DNA from: Warburgia ugandensis
Taxonomy: Eukaryota > Streptophyta > Magnoliopsida > Canellales > Canellaceae
Reading direction: 5' to 3'
Assembly: GCA_035236585.1 (NCBI GenBank)
Contig: CP141135.1
Location: 7,474,001 to 7,538,000 of the forward strand
DNA: 64,000 nucleotides
The position numbers were made by a program, and so were the translations under genes. Numbering within the stretch: the first letter of the stretch is position 1; every line of letters begins with the position of its first letter. Below, piece by piece: positions 23,460 to 36,080 of the stretch. The notes under the pieces are model-generated. The model saw nothing but the letters and a program-made list of their open reading frames with translations. It was not told where the DNA came from and ran no database searches.

Positions 23460-26400
23460 TCAGTTTATCCAAGAGATCCCCAATATTTTAGCCATGAAAC
23501 CGTAACGATCAGCAGCTTCTTCAATCTAGAATAGAAACAAGATGAAGCCACCCATTAGAGAATTGCTAAACTAAAAATATGACGAATCGCTTGGACGGAA
23601 AGGGAAGCAAAGCTTACGAGTTTCTGGGTGGGACGCCCTGCTCCATGTCCAGCTTTGCGGTCAATACGGGCAATGATTGGATTTGTCTGCGGACTGTTCT
23701 CCATGCTTGTGCAAAGAACATATTGGAGGGTCTAATGTGGAAATAAAGCAGCAAATCAAGTAGGTTTAGGGGAAGAACAAAACAGTGGAATATAAGATTG
23801 AGCAAAGGAACACGAATCCTGTGCTAGAAATGACTTCCCAAAAAATGCTGCAACTAATATTAACTGCATACAGCCAGCTATGCACGACTTGATCGATGAA
23901 CTCGGTTAGTTCATTTTTGCAGTAAAGATACTGAAAACAAAAGCATCCAAATAAGAACTAAAAGAAATAGTTATAAGCACTAATACTATTACATCCCAAT
24001 TTCCTACCTACTAGAGTTGATATTCTGAAAACAATGATAGGATATCCTAATCTCCACCTGCTGGCTTCCTGATATAAGTGGCATGCCTTCTAGACTAAAA
24101 TCAAAAGATCAGTTTGGAGTCTTCTTTATGATGACTTACCAGTTTTTGTCATTCTAATGCAAAACAGCAGAACTGGCACAAGTTGCCTGGGACCTCTGTT
24201 GCCAGATGTTACTCTTATTTTTATAACCTTTGATGGTCTGCTTCTCTTTTTAATTGTCATATATTCATTTGACAACAAAAAAAAGGAGGAAAGAAAAAAA
24301 TGACATTGGCAAGTTCACATCCTTCTAAATGCATCAAGTTCAAAAGGGACAGAAGAATGTCAAAAGGAAATAATCAAAAATCCATTTGCAGTGGTGTAAA
24401 ACTTTAGAGTGGACGGCCGAAAAAGAAGATACAAATATGCCTATGATCTATGTTAGAATTATATGAGAACTTACTGCCAATAATTTCAATGAGTGTAATG
24501 GCACAACTCGATCGTCGTGATCAGCTGTCAACAGCATCATAGGTGGGTACTGGCACGATTGCTTATCGAACTCTTCCCATGGCCTTTTCACATTATGAAC
24601 AGGCGAGTATCTGAGTGAAACCATGTAAAACTTAGATACATTTACTGAAGAGTTGGACTTTTCAACATATGAACAGAACAGCATGGGAAATGGAAGACAA
24701 ACTACTTTCATCATTTATTTGAGGTACAGAACGAAGAAAAAGGAGAAAGTACACTTTTTTATTCTGAAAGTGATAAAATGAACATTTTGGTGCGAGACAT
24801 TACATACCCCTAGTGAGAATAAGAAAACAGTAAGGCATATCAACTGTAAGAATGTAAAATCAAAACACCAAATGCTTCAGGATCTTTTAAAATGACAACA
24901 CTTGAAACAAGCTCCGGAACAAAAAAGCTATTAAGCAGAAATGACATTATCCAAGGAATTCCAAGGGTCCTTAGAGGCTCCTTCAGCCAATCTTTTTACT
25001 CGCTCTTGATCTTAGCCAAAAAGCTGAGAAAGGTTTCTTTGACTCAATCAAGTCAAAAGGTTTCCGGAGTAAAAAATAATTTGCCTCTCTAATTGACTCA
25101 CTGGGGGGCATTTGGTAATACCTTGGGCACATTCTTGTCTGAAATTAAAGGACCATCCTAATTTCCTTGTCAACAAGGGTAGTATGGGCATTATAATGCT
25201 CTGTGTGTATCATCACCACAACTCTTTCAATTTCCTAGTCAACGAGAGCGTTGTTGGTGTTGTAACACCTTGTGTGTGTGTGTGTGTGTGTGTAAAGAAA
25301 CTACCCTGATCAACCATTGATCAGCTTAAGGAAGCCATATTAATGTACTTTCTATATTTACTTATAGTTTCAAGTAAAACAAATTAAGAAAGCAATAAAA
25401 GGGGAGAAATGGTAAAATATGCCGCACTTAATTTCTCCCCTAATAAGATATGATGAAAACACACACTTTCTTTCTGTTACCCAGAAATTTCTCCCATCTC
25501 TCTCTCTCTCTCTCTCTCTCTTTTGTGCAAATAAAAGACATCAATTTAGTTATTTCCTCACTTGAAAAGCCAGTGAAACTCTTCTTCCTTTTCTGAACAG
25601 CCATAATCAGAAGTCCATGCATGCCCTGAAAATTAAAAGATAAAATCAATATATGAGAAAGGAAAGTTAGATATGGTAATGAGTAACAAATAAAAAAGGT
25701 TGTGAAAAAAGAACGAATTATAACCTATGGTGAATTTATGGAACCGTAGCATGTCCATAACACCCACATGAGCCAGACCGCAGCCAAACAGATCAGGTCT
25801 CTGCCACCTCAAGATATCCAAAATTACTTTGAAAAGGTTGTACAAGAGATAATAGGACAGTAGGCAGGATAACAATTCCCTGCTGTTAGAAATGGATGCC
25901 TCAAGGAAAAATTTTTCAATTTATTTATTAGAAACAAGGAAACCAGAATCAGTAATTTGACAGTAACTGAAGATCTCTACCTGATTTATGCAAGCAGCAA
26001 TTAGTAGCCCACCATTGCTTCCACCTTCAATACAAAGCTTTTTGGGCTGGGTATAACCAGCAGACACAAGAAATTCAGCAGCAGAAATGAAATCATCAAA
26101 GCAATTCTGTTTCTTTGAAAGCGATCCTGCTTTATGCCACTCCTCGCCATACTCCCCACCACCACGCATATTCGCTATACAGAATATGGCATCTAAATGC
26201 CTTGCAAGAACAATACGGCTAACACTGAATGATGGTGTAAGGCTAACATTAAATCCCCCATATCCATATAAAAGAGTTGGATGTGATCCATCCAAAGGAA
26301 TGTTCTTCTTGGCAACAATGAACATTGGTACCTTGGTGCCATCCTTGCTAGATAGGAAAACCTGTGAACCAAATCCAAGATGGGAAAAAAGACTATTTGT

Positions 26401-29400
26401 CTCAAATGTGAATAAGAGTGGTGTCTTCATAGAACTATAAAGAAATGTAAAATAAAAGTTACAAGAGGATTGAGAGAGAGAGAGAGAAACTCTGCAGAAT
26501 ATGTGGTCGACACAGAGAAGTCACAACTACTTGAAAATTTTAGTAAGTTTTATACTTTAAAATAAATAGTTTGATTATATGCAACGAGATACCTGATTAA
26601 CCTGGAACTCCATGCGATCAAATCCAGGAACAACAATTTCCCGGAATACCTTCATGGTAGGAACCTCAGCTTTTAAGTTGCACTGGTAGATAATACCAGG
26701 AGTAAGGAAGCTAGTAAAACCAATAAAAATCTCACTGTCATTCCGCTTTCCTGAGATCCTGAAAACTGTACCAATGTCTATGGGCAACTTATGTAGCAGT
26801 GTGCCTGTTTTCAGGTCCCTTATCTGCAGAACATACTTGACATCACTCAAGTAACTCACCAAAAGTTGGTTACCGTTAACTGCATAAGCTGACACGAGAA
26901 CATCTTTTTCAGCCTCTGGAATGACATCAGTCCACCTACTTGGTTCTTTCAGATCTACACGAACTAGCTTATACTTTTGAGCATCTTTATTTGTCAGAAA
27001 AGTAAATTCAGTGTCATCATTTGCAATAGCTCGATACTGTGCTTCAAAATTGTCAATAAGTGTAACAAAGGGTAGCATGTCATTTGCCTCCCTATAACTT
27101 TCAAGCCCATGAGAAAGTGCAGATATATCACAGTAGTAAAGTTTGTTGACTGGATCACATCCCTCCTCAATAGTTAGAAGAACATACTGCATATCCATAA
27201 ACAAGTGTCAGTTCAACAACTCACATGGCTTTCTCAATTTCTAATTGAGTAAAATTGTGAACGTCATCTAGCAAACTTCCACAGTGATCTGCTCACTATT
27301 GCCATATCCATAAAGCTATCATAAAAATGTTCAGGAGAGATTGTTGGCAAAAGAACACAAAATGGCACTTCAACTGGTTGACAATTAGTGCATAACAAAT
27401 TGCCATTCAGAAAAAAGCTTGTGCTTAACAAATAAACTGATCTATGAAACAAGGAACCAATGTCTAGAAGTCCTTAAACTAGCAAAGCACCATTTCGGTG
27501 AGTTGTGGCTGCAACTAAAAATCCTTATGACAGAACCGCTTATTCAAATAGAGAACAAAATTTCTCTTATAGCAGAAATGGAATGTGAATAAGTCATTTC
27601 AGTATCCCACAATTACTCTAACTGCCAGTGGCGATCTGCTTTAGTTGCTGATAGGAATCAGAAATTGCAATTAATTTTGAGTGGTGCAGATTCTTCAGTG
27701 AGGTTGGCAGGATTTTCAGCATGCTACAGTTCACCATAACCTTTTCGTCCAATGTAAAATAGTGAAAATAAGTTATTTACTAATTCTTGCTGCTTTGACT
27801 TCACAAAACTTCGTGGAAATAATGTGACAACAAAGAATTTCAGATTGACAGGGAAGCATTCTGGCAAGTGGTAGGAAATTGTCAACACATACTCAGATGC
27901 AGAAACAAGACAAGTGATCATGGTCTGCTGGAGCAGAAGGTGATAAAGGATAACAAGTTGCTGCAGGAGTATGTTAGAGCTAATGTACGAGGAAACCTTT
28001 AACGATGTTGCATTTAACGTTTTTAATACAAACAGGATATATATTTCATACCTTTCCATCTTCAGTGACAGCACCTTGAAACATCCATTTTGGGTGCTCA
28101 GGATCTCTCCAGCACAATATATCTTGTGACTGATCCGTACCCAAGACATGGTAGTAAAGTTCATGATTAAGGTTAGCATTGGTCTCAGTACCAGCATCCA
28201 ACTGTTCCCCCTCCCTAGACAGTTACAGAAATACCATCCACCACAAACTTAATGACATGAAGGCCAGAATATATTTACATAAGTTATTTATCAGGAAGTT
28301 AAACATAAGTTCATCTCACTTGGAAGCAGGATAGCGACTGTAGAAAAACCCTTTGCTGTCGTGAGTCCAGCTAATTGATGAAAACTTAACCTGTGACGAA
28401 TAGATAGACATGGACATATTAGCTCATTAACTGCAAAATTAAACCAAGACAAATGTAAAATAAACAGAGATTGACTATTGACTCATCAATTGCGAACTAA
28501 AGACCTTCCATTTGATAAAAAATACACCATTGGTTGGCAGTAAACAGGCTTCATAGCACGGCTTTGTTAACAAGTACATAACAGACTAATTCTTTCCAAA
28601 TCAAACTTCCATTTAAAAGATGGGAAGAAAAGTGAAGCTGAAAAGAAACTGGCTCTCAAGTTCTAGATAGCTGCAAAATGAAATGGAAACCAACATGATT
28701 CCACCACTGATACATTCCAATATTGTTGCTTAACACATTGTCATATTAAAATATCTTATTTTCCATATAAACAGTTCTAATTAGAAGGATATACTAAAAA
28801 AAACATGCTAAGTGTGGACATCAGTGTGGATATCAAAATCTGTTTCAAGTGCTTCTGTGCCGCAGCCTCCAAATTGAATTGCATTATTTGACAGCATCCG
28901 CATTTTACCATTTCAAACCTGAAAGCGCAACTCACAGAAAAAACCTGCTAAACTAAAACACTCACCCACGACAACGAATCAGGCTCGGCACCCTTATCCT
29001 GGACACGCATTACTTTAATCGTCACCCAATCGCTGCCGCTGGAACTAAGCCCATAAGCCAAGAACTTTGCATCTTCGCTAATAGTAGCTACGTTCAAAGC
29101 AACAGTTCCATCCTCACTCAACTGATTTGGGTCCAGCAAAACCTCTGCCTTACTCTCCAGGTCATCCTAAAACACCATAAAAGAGTCTCATCCTTACCAC
29201 AATTCAAACCAAAACACAGAAATCTCCAAACATAATTTGAATTCAATCAAACCCTCAGAGAGCGTTTGGCCAGGAAAAAAACAACATGGATTAAATTATC
29301 CACGAATAATGATCCTATTCCTGCCATCAGAAGCCCAAAATAAGATAAATTTATTCTAACTTGAATAAAACGGCCCTAGAAGTAGAAACTCCGGTAATCT

Positions 29401-29812
29401 GATTTTGAGCAAGCTTGTCAGTGCGTTTGGGCTGCCAACAGGAGGGAAAGTAATCACTATCCATGCATTAATTTATTCAAGGATTGTTATCCCGTGACTT
29501 ACAGCCCTTTATCTACCTGAACATACAGAACATTCTGCGCCTGGAGCCCAGTATTATGGTAGTAGAAGTACTTATCCCCTTTCTTAAGCGGAGTTTCATA
29601 TCGAGGGTGATCAAATAGCTTTGTGATCTCCTGTTTTAGCTTCTCCCTCGTGTCGCATGTTCGCAGTACAGATTCTGTAAGATTCACTTGTTTCCCAACG
29701 AAATCTTTAACTTCTTCTGCATCTGGATCTTCCAACCTGAAAACCCAGAAAACTCAGTCTTCAAAATGTCCAAAACCAAAACCCAATTCTCAAAAAGACT
29801 AAAAATCGAATG

Positions 29813-29886
<74 letters not shown>

Positions 29887-30002
29887 TACCAGCGATATGG
29901 ATCGGGAACATAAACGCCATGATAATTGTCAATCACCGAATCATCCCTTCGAGCAATTGGGTACTGCAAATGGACGTCTTCTACGGCGGAAAGAGAACCC
30001 AT
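23460..30002 (-). CDS. Prolyl oligopeptidase (prolyl endopeptidase, S9A), 12 exons
   Basis: A cytosolic-type serine peptidase that cleaves peptides after proline. I join 12 exons: 30002-29890, 29736-29517, 29166-28966, 28390-28320, 28214-28052, 27186-26593, 26361-25981, 25800-25725, 25625-25562, 24610-24475, 23731-23618, 23525-23460. All introns are GT-AG, the frame holds throughout and the protein is 732 residues, the usual plant length. The N-terminal part opens with [16 protein letters not shown] and [17 protein letters not shown]. The seven-bladed propeller is in the middle (about 80-430) and the alpha/beta-hydrolase domain is C-terminal. Catalytic residues are Ser569 in EGGSNGGLL, Asp in the DHDDRVVP box (about 660) and His702 in KAGHGAG. 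No key residue is missing. Start 30002 (MGSLSAVED) matches the common family start; an in-frame upstream ATG exists at 30233. Intron 1 holds a (GA)n microsatellite and intron 9 a U2 fragment. Confidence 0.95.
25005..25034 (-). ncRNA. U2 snRNA 5'-end fragment (pseudogene)
   Basis: The minus strand reads acctttctcagctttttggc then taagatcaag, which closely matches the highly conserved first 30 or so bases of U2 snRNA, including the branch-point-recognition neighbourhood. Similarity stops after about 30 bases, so it is a truncated pseudogene. It lies in intron 9 of the prolyl oligopeptidase gene and on the same strand. Confidence 0.7.
25270..25293. repeat. (TG)n microsatellite
   Basis: A TG dinucleotide run of about 24 bases in intron 9 of the prolyl oligopeptidase gene. 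Confidence 0.95.
25498..25521. repeat. (TC)n microsatellite
   Basis: A TC run of about 24 bases in intron 9, roughly 40 bp past the exon 9 donor (GA-rich on the transcribed strand). Confidence 0.93.
26471..26487. repeat. Short (GA)n tract
   Basis: A GA run of about 17 bases in intron 6 of the prolyl oligopeptidase gene. Confidence 0.9.
29817..29882. repeat. (GA)n microsatellite in intron 1
   Basis: About 66 bases of GA repeat starting within eight bases of the exon 1 donor of the prolyl oligopeptidase gene. On the transcript it is a long CU run near the 5' splice site. Confidence 0.97.
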
Positions 30003-30233
30003 GTTCAAAAACCGACGAGGCAGATAGAGATGGCTCCGGGTCCGGACCGTTGTGCGTATTTGTACAGAAAATGGTCGTCGGTTGTAAACAGCGGCGTTCG
30101 AGACGTGGTGGGTGAACCTTAATGAGGAAACGTGGGTTGATTGGAATTTGGACGTGGAAGCCAAGAAGAGTTGGGAGGGAGACGGAAGAAATAGCGCAAG
30201 AGTGTCGCCATTGTATCTCCAGCATGTTGTCAT
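30003..30233 (-). CDS. Possible N-terminal extension (transit-peptide-like) of the prolyl oligopeptidase
   Basis: The frame stays open upstream of the 30002 start to an ATG at 30233, adding 77 residues. The stretch is rich in Ser, Thr, Arg and His with only one acidic residue (Asp), and contains SSLRFTHHVS and TVRTRSHLYLPRRF. This composition fits a plastid or mitochondrial targeting peptide. A longer start would give about 809 residues. It may equally be 5' UTR open by chance. Two isoforms through alternative starts are possible; this is inference. Confidence 0.4.
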
Positions 30234-31236
30234 GGGGGGACTATTTTTGGATGCTTATTCTGGGAAGGAATTTGGTATCTTGGAAAGGGTCTTTGTGACA
30301 ATTTTGTCAAGTGATAAGGATTCGATTCTATTGTCTGTGCATTCGGGAGTTAGAAATTTTTATGTTTGTCTCTTGTAATGGGTGGGGATGTACAAGGTTT
30401 GTGGACCAATCTTAAGTGGTTGAATATGCAAGATGGGGATGAAAGGGGGATTTAGACTTAGAAGGTTCTATTCTCTCCAGCGTTATGGTGAATGGAATCG
30501 GAATCTCAATCCTTGACTGTGATGGATAGTGTTTGGAGTGCAGTGTATGTACGAAGATTATGTTGGAATTGGTTGATTCTATGTTGCCACTCTACTGCAA
30601 CAAAGAATTGACTGAGCCTACTAGACATTATTTGGACTTGTTTGTGGTATTTTGTCAGTCTTCACAAATGACTTTTTTTTCCTTGTGTCAGCTAGTACTT
30701 TTTATTTCTTTGTTATTTTATTTTACCCTTGTTTCATTGGTTGAATAACGAGCCAATAAAAAAATTTCTGTTTTCCTTTTTAACAAGTGAAAAATTATCG
30801 AACAAATCACTCAAATATTCTTCTAAATTTAATCCTAAATCTAATGTGGTTAAAAGGGAAAGGAGGAACTTGCAATGGCTAAAAATTTTATATGTATTCA
30901 CCTTATTTTTCTGAAGGAAGTACGCCTCACTTGAATCAATCGATTGATTAATGAACAGCTGAGTCACCTTATCTTTTGGAATGATTTTTGGGTCATGAGA
31001 CATAAAAAGTTAGGTGTGTTAGATGAACAGCTTGAATTATGTAGGGCCCACTATGAAAAAGTGGAAGCACTTTGCTGTTATTAAGGTGTTGATGTTCTTT
31101 GTACCAGTATTCCTTAAGGAAATGATATTTGCACCTTGTTGACCCTTGGCTTTCTCACCCTTTTATTTCCCTTTTATGTGGAGTTCGGAGGTTAACCAGA
31201 AGAGACGAGCACACCGTGCCAACCAGATAGCCTAGG
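30234..31236. other. Upstream region of the prolyl oligopeptidase gene, no gene recognised
   Basis: It should contain the promoter. I see no clear TATA box at a supportable distance and no element signature. Short reading frames in it show no family motif. Confidence 0.45.
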
Positions 31237-31519
31237 CGTATTTTTATGGATCCAAGACGTTCTTCTTCTTTGGCATCAACCAGGTAGCCTAGGTGCAAAA
31301 CCCAAAATTATTGGATGCCTTCGAGGCCTTCATTTCTCTATCAATTGTGATTATAAAATAGACAGTACTATTCTCTTTCCCCTAACACCATCCATTTTGT
31401 AATCACAATTGATGAAAAAAATGAAAGCCTTGGAGGCATTCAATTGTTTTAGGTTTTTACACCCAGGTTATCAGGTTGATGCTGAAGAAGATGAACATCT
31501 CAGATCCATGAAAATGCAT
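31237..31519. repeat. Foldback (inverted repeat) element with arms of about 120 bp
   Basis: The left arm (31237-31358) and right arm (31392-31519) are reverse complements over nearly their whole length. Matching pairs include 'atggatccaagacg' with 'catctcagatccat', 'ggcatcaaccaggtagcctaggtg' with its reverse near 31460-31483, and 'atcaattgtgattataaaat' with 'attttgtaatcacaattgat'. The loop is about 33 bp. By eye about 80-85% of bases pair. It could be a MITE relic or a source of hairpin RNA. I see no clear target-site duplication. Confidence 0.85.
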
Positions 31520-34257
31520 TTAGAAGTGGCTGCACTTGAATTTGATGCAGTGCTTATCTGTGCCTCTTAAAGGGGAGAGAGAGAGAGAGGAAACGCACGA
31601 CTGTGTTCACAAGCTCTAGCAGCCAGTCAAGATTCAACACAATGACAATGGTCACCAGCAGAGACTTCCTAAGTTGTAGGGATGCTGTTGGGAGGTTGAG
31701 GAGCTAGTGTGATCCAGGGAGGAAGGATGGAGAGAGAGTAGAGATGGAGGAAGATGTAACTATAGAAGAGTGAAACTTACAAGGGCAAGATTGAGAATAG
31801 CATGCACACGAGAGGGAGAGATATGGAAGCAAAGTAGAGAAAGGGAGCGATAAAGACTGAGGACGACAAGATCATAGACTATGACGATGACACAGTTCAT
31901 GAACAGTGAAAAAGTAACGTGATTATCCATGAGAAAGGTACTACTGTTCAAGTTTATATTGGAAAAGTTGTCTTACTAAGAATCTGATCAACAACGCTGC
32001 CAAAGCTCATTCTCAAAGTTGTTTCTGTGTCGTCCTGTGTTTGGCAAACATATTCAAGGTGATAATTATCTAGAAAGGGAAATGATTAAGAGTTGTCTTA
32101 TTAAACCAAGAGAGTTGCACCAAGCAAGCGCACCTTCTGAATCAGCAAACGAGTGATGGCTCTTGTCCAAAAACGTTTGGAATCTTCTTTTGACCCAATA
32201 CTAGATTTAAGAGAGTGTGTAATGAGTCGCTATGTTATTCTTTGCTTGTACCTAAAGAAAAAATGAAATGAGTGTATCTGTTGCCAATCAAACTCTTATG
32301 AGTGTCTGCTTTTCTTCTCTCTCTCTTAGACTATGTACTACACAAGCCCAAAACTCAAGAGGGCCCATATTCTAGAAGATATAAATCATTCACATTGTTC
32401 AGCATAACTTTGCTGACTTATCAATTTTAAATTTGGTGAACCAATAGTGTTCATTCAAGAGGCAAGTCGTGCACCCTAGTTTTTCATGAAGGGGCCTATC
32501 TTTGGATGATTTTACCTACTCTCTGATCGATGCTACCTTGGGTATCTTGTAAACCAAGCATCACAATATTGATGCTTTTATCTGTAGTCACAAAGTTCAG
32601 ATTCGCAAAAAAGTTGGCAAGGAGAAAAATTATAATATTAGAAGGTGCATTTGTGGAAAAATATAAGAATTTAGAAAGGTTGGCGAAGGAAAAAAGTTGA
32701 AAAAATTAGAAAAGAAATGTCAAAAGGTAAGGAAATAGATCATCTACTCACCAACTTTTTGAGTATGAAGAGATATTATTATACACAAAATTAAATAAAA
32801 AAACTCCTAGAAAATTTATAAACTTTGAAGCCAAAAGAATAGAAGAGACAACAGTTGGAGTTGAAAAATAATCCATTTTCTAAAATATTGTTAGAAAGTC
32901 AGTGGCTCAAGTTGGAGAGATAAAGACTTGAAGCTTAGGATTGAACTATTGAAGAAGAGTAAAAAAATTATAGTTGAACATTTGTAAAAGAAAAAATATA
33001 AAAGCATGCAGTTATAAAAGGTAAAGGAAACCTAAAACTAAAAAGTTGAAAACTATAAAGCAGAAAAAGAGAGAGAAAGAAATAGTCATAAAATTCATTA
33101 TTTCATTAAAAAAATATGTTATAAGAAAAAAAGATGAGTCTTTTCAAAGTATAATATGGCTCATGAAAAATATAAATATTTTTCAACAAAAGAATAAAAG
33201 AGGGAGTATTTTGTTAGGATGATTCTATCATCCTAAAATCTATATATGTTTTTGGTTGTTCGTGTAGAATGTTATCTACAGTTTCTAACTACTTCATTTC
33301 ATGTGATTATGTGTATACACCAGACGCTAGAAATCATCCATTTTGAACACTTTTTAGACTACTAGACATTCAAAGGCAAGATTAATGAGATGAATAGATC
33401 CGATCATTATAGATCATTATAAGGATGAGCGGTAAATGCTAAAGTAGGGCTATAAGGCAACTTGTCATAATATTAGGCTCTATTACAACATTTTCTCCAG
33501 AAATTATGTATTTTATTGTAACATTACTTTTATTAATTGCATGTCAAATGTAGTAACAGTCATATTTGTTTGCTGAAACAGATAAATCTACAAGGACTCA
33601 CTAAGTTTTAAAACATTAGGATAAGCTAAAATTGGTGTAAAGCTTGTATAGCTAAGCATATATAATTCACAAACCACTTTCTTCAAGGACTAGCTTAACA
33701 ACTTCTATGCCATGACAAAGCAAGGAATCTTCTAAATCTAAGGCTATTGTAACAGTAATGACAAGTGGCTAGATTTCTTATTAGATTAATTGATTGCAGA
33801 ACATTTATGCAAAGAAAAGTAAAGGTGGGAATCAGATGATAGTCTTGGAAAGAAAAGTAGAGGTGGGAATTAGATGATAATCTTGCGAATATCTCACCCA
33901 AGCTAATACTCCAAGTGGGCCAAGATTTCCTGAGATCAAAACTAATCACAAATTAGGCCATGTCTTAAATGGTCATTCCTCAAAAATCTCATCCATTACT
34001 AGACTCTATTGGTGATCCCAAGTTTTTCCAGTAGCAAAGTACATGGAAAACAAAGACAAAAGAAATACCCAATATATATATGGGTTTGTTAATTTTCAGC
34101 TGTTTTATACAGGTGCAAGGAGCAAGTGACGATTGATTGGCTGAAAAAAAGTAGAAAACAAAAAAAGTTGAAGGAGATGACAGTTACAAACTTTTCCCTA
34201 GCCAATTAAATGTCACCTACACTTTACACCCACAACTACTTGCTAAAATTACCACGC

Positions 34258-34260
<3 letters not shown>
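31520..34260. other. Gene-free AT-rich region
   Basis: I recognise no gene or element. It includes an A-rich stretch (32600-33200) and a 38-bp tandem duplication at 33811-33887. Confidence 0.5.
33811..33887. repeat. 38-bp tandem duplication
   Basis: Two copies of a unit containing 'aaagaaaagtagaggtggga' then 'attagatgataatcttg' lie head to tail with a few mismatches. Confidence 0.85.

Positions 34261-34307
<47 letters not shown>
34261..34307. repeat. (TA)n microsatellite
   Basis: A TA run of about 47 bases. Confidence 0.97.
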
Positions 34308-34309
<2 letters not shown>

Positions 34310-35039
34310 AGATGTAGGTATGCATTAATTTTACTTCCCTCAAATGCAGGAGTTTCTCCTAAAACTTTGTCTTTGAAGAAACAATCTCTAACCACAAAGC
34401 AAAAGATAAAAACATAAGAAAAAGCACTCATAATTTACAGGTAGAGAAAATCGTTTAAAAACTCCTTTTCAATAAACTTGCCCAAGCATGTACTAGGATC
34501 AACCTTTTTTTGGCACAAGGTTGGATCCCATCCAAAAATGATGCAAACGAGAGAGCTAAAAACCTCACAAAGAGATGAAAACTAGGATGGTCGATTTTCC
34601 TATCTTCTCTTATATATACAACCTACAATTTATACTTGTTTTTCTAACTAAAATACGTTCCTAATTAAGTTACTTGCTAGACAAGCATATAATAACTTGT
34701 AATCCTAGCCCTCTAATATTTATTGTTTGATTTAAAAGTTCTAACAAAATAAGGTAAAGTAATACAAGACTCACTCATAGATCAGCTTGAATGTGTTCCC
34801 TTCAATCTCAACTTTCTAGATAATCTAATATGTTGACCAACTAATCTTGTGGCTTAATTGACCACTATGACCAATATCTCCCACTTGGTTGATTAAATTT
34901 GAGAGAGAAACTCGACAATCTCCCATTAATCCTATAAAGTGCTTATGCCTCAAAAAAAAAGAATAAGATCAGCCAACATCTTAGAATAAGAGTATAACTT
35001 ACAGTTACCCTTGTATTTACCACCTTTATCAAGCTTTAA

Positions 35040-36080
35040 GACTTTAATAGTCTTATTTAGCTAATTTTATACTCAGCTTTAACTTTTTCATCATTTTCTA
35101 GTACCTCAAATTTCTTACTTGTAAGGTAAAATTACCCAAACCTAGAATAATCATCAACAAATGTGATGAAATAGGTTCCTTATCCATCCACACATTTAAT
35201 GGATCCCAAACATCAAAGTGACCTCAAATGGCTCATTGCCTTTTTATCCTTTACCAAAAGGAGTCTTAGACATCTTACTAGACAAACAACATTCATATAC
35301 ATCTATTTTTTTCCTGCAACATAGGTAATAGCTCATACCTAGACATCTTTTCTATCTTATGTATACCCTAATCTTAAAATGTCATATCAAGAAATCATCT
35401 TCAAAGAGTAAATTAACAAGAGTAAGAAGAAGGACTAGCTTTATTAATATTAGCAAAAATAGAATTTACATCAAGTTTGTAATGTCCATCATACAATATT
35501 CTAGAACAAAACACTCTTCTTGTGACCAACTGTAGTGCTATTTCCACAATACCTAACTTCCAAACCTTTTTCAGTGAGCTTTGGAAAAGAGGTGAGATTA
35601 TGCCTAAGAACATGGTGCAAAGAGGAATGCAGTCAACACAAGGTGCCTCTTATTAGGAAGTTCAAACCTAAAAATTCCTGAGCCTGGTACATCATAGAAC
35701 ACCTTATGCTGACTTGCAGCCCTTTCCTTGATATTAGAAAATAGTTCTCTAGCCTTTGCAATATGAATTTTCAAAGTAGAATTAAGTAACCACTCTTCTC
35801 ATGAGCAATGTTTCAATGACTATAAAGATGATATTTTCGTCATTGAATCTATTATCATTATTTAGTCACTTGTTTTTTCTAAGATAGTTAGCTTTAACAT
35901 GTCCAGTTTGGCTACATATCCAACAAGGTCTGGTTTTGTTTCACTTATCAAATCTGCCAACCATATGTGTCTTATCCTCTTTAAAATTGCTTTTATCACC
36001 ATAGAATTCATTTGGCTGAAAATTTGATAATTTCGTTTATCTTTAGATAAATTTATATGGAATTGTTTTTAGCTTCAACC
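35040..36080 (-). pseudogene. Ty1/copia relic, copy A (zinc knuckle, protease-like, pre-integrase, integrase)
   Basis: Reading the minus strand from high to low coordinates and tolerating frameshifts gives a copia order. First comes a CCHC-like knuckle near 35890-35930 (CWICSQTGHVKANY, last Cys lost). A protease-like WLLNS...LFSNIKE follows near 35700-35800. A pre-integrase box comes near 35470-35590, whose shifted frame reads GLEVRYCGNSTTVGHKKS. Last is integrase with ITFVDDYSRFG near 35135-35165. Stops and frameshifts are frequent, so it is long dead. It would have encoded part of a copia Gag-Pol polyprotein. A second, shorter copy follows at 37040. Confidence 0.75.

Noticed and set aside
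29260-29500. hAT-type MITE in intron 2 of the prolyl oligopeptidase gene
   Set aside because: Two 'gcgtttgg' phrases suggest element ends, but I could not find matching inverted termini or a duplication.
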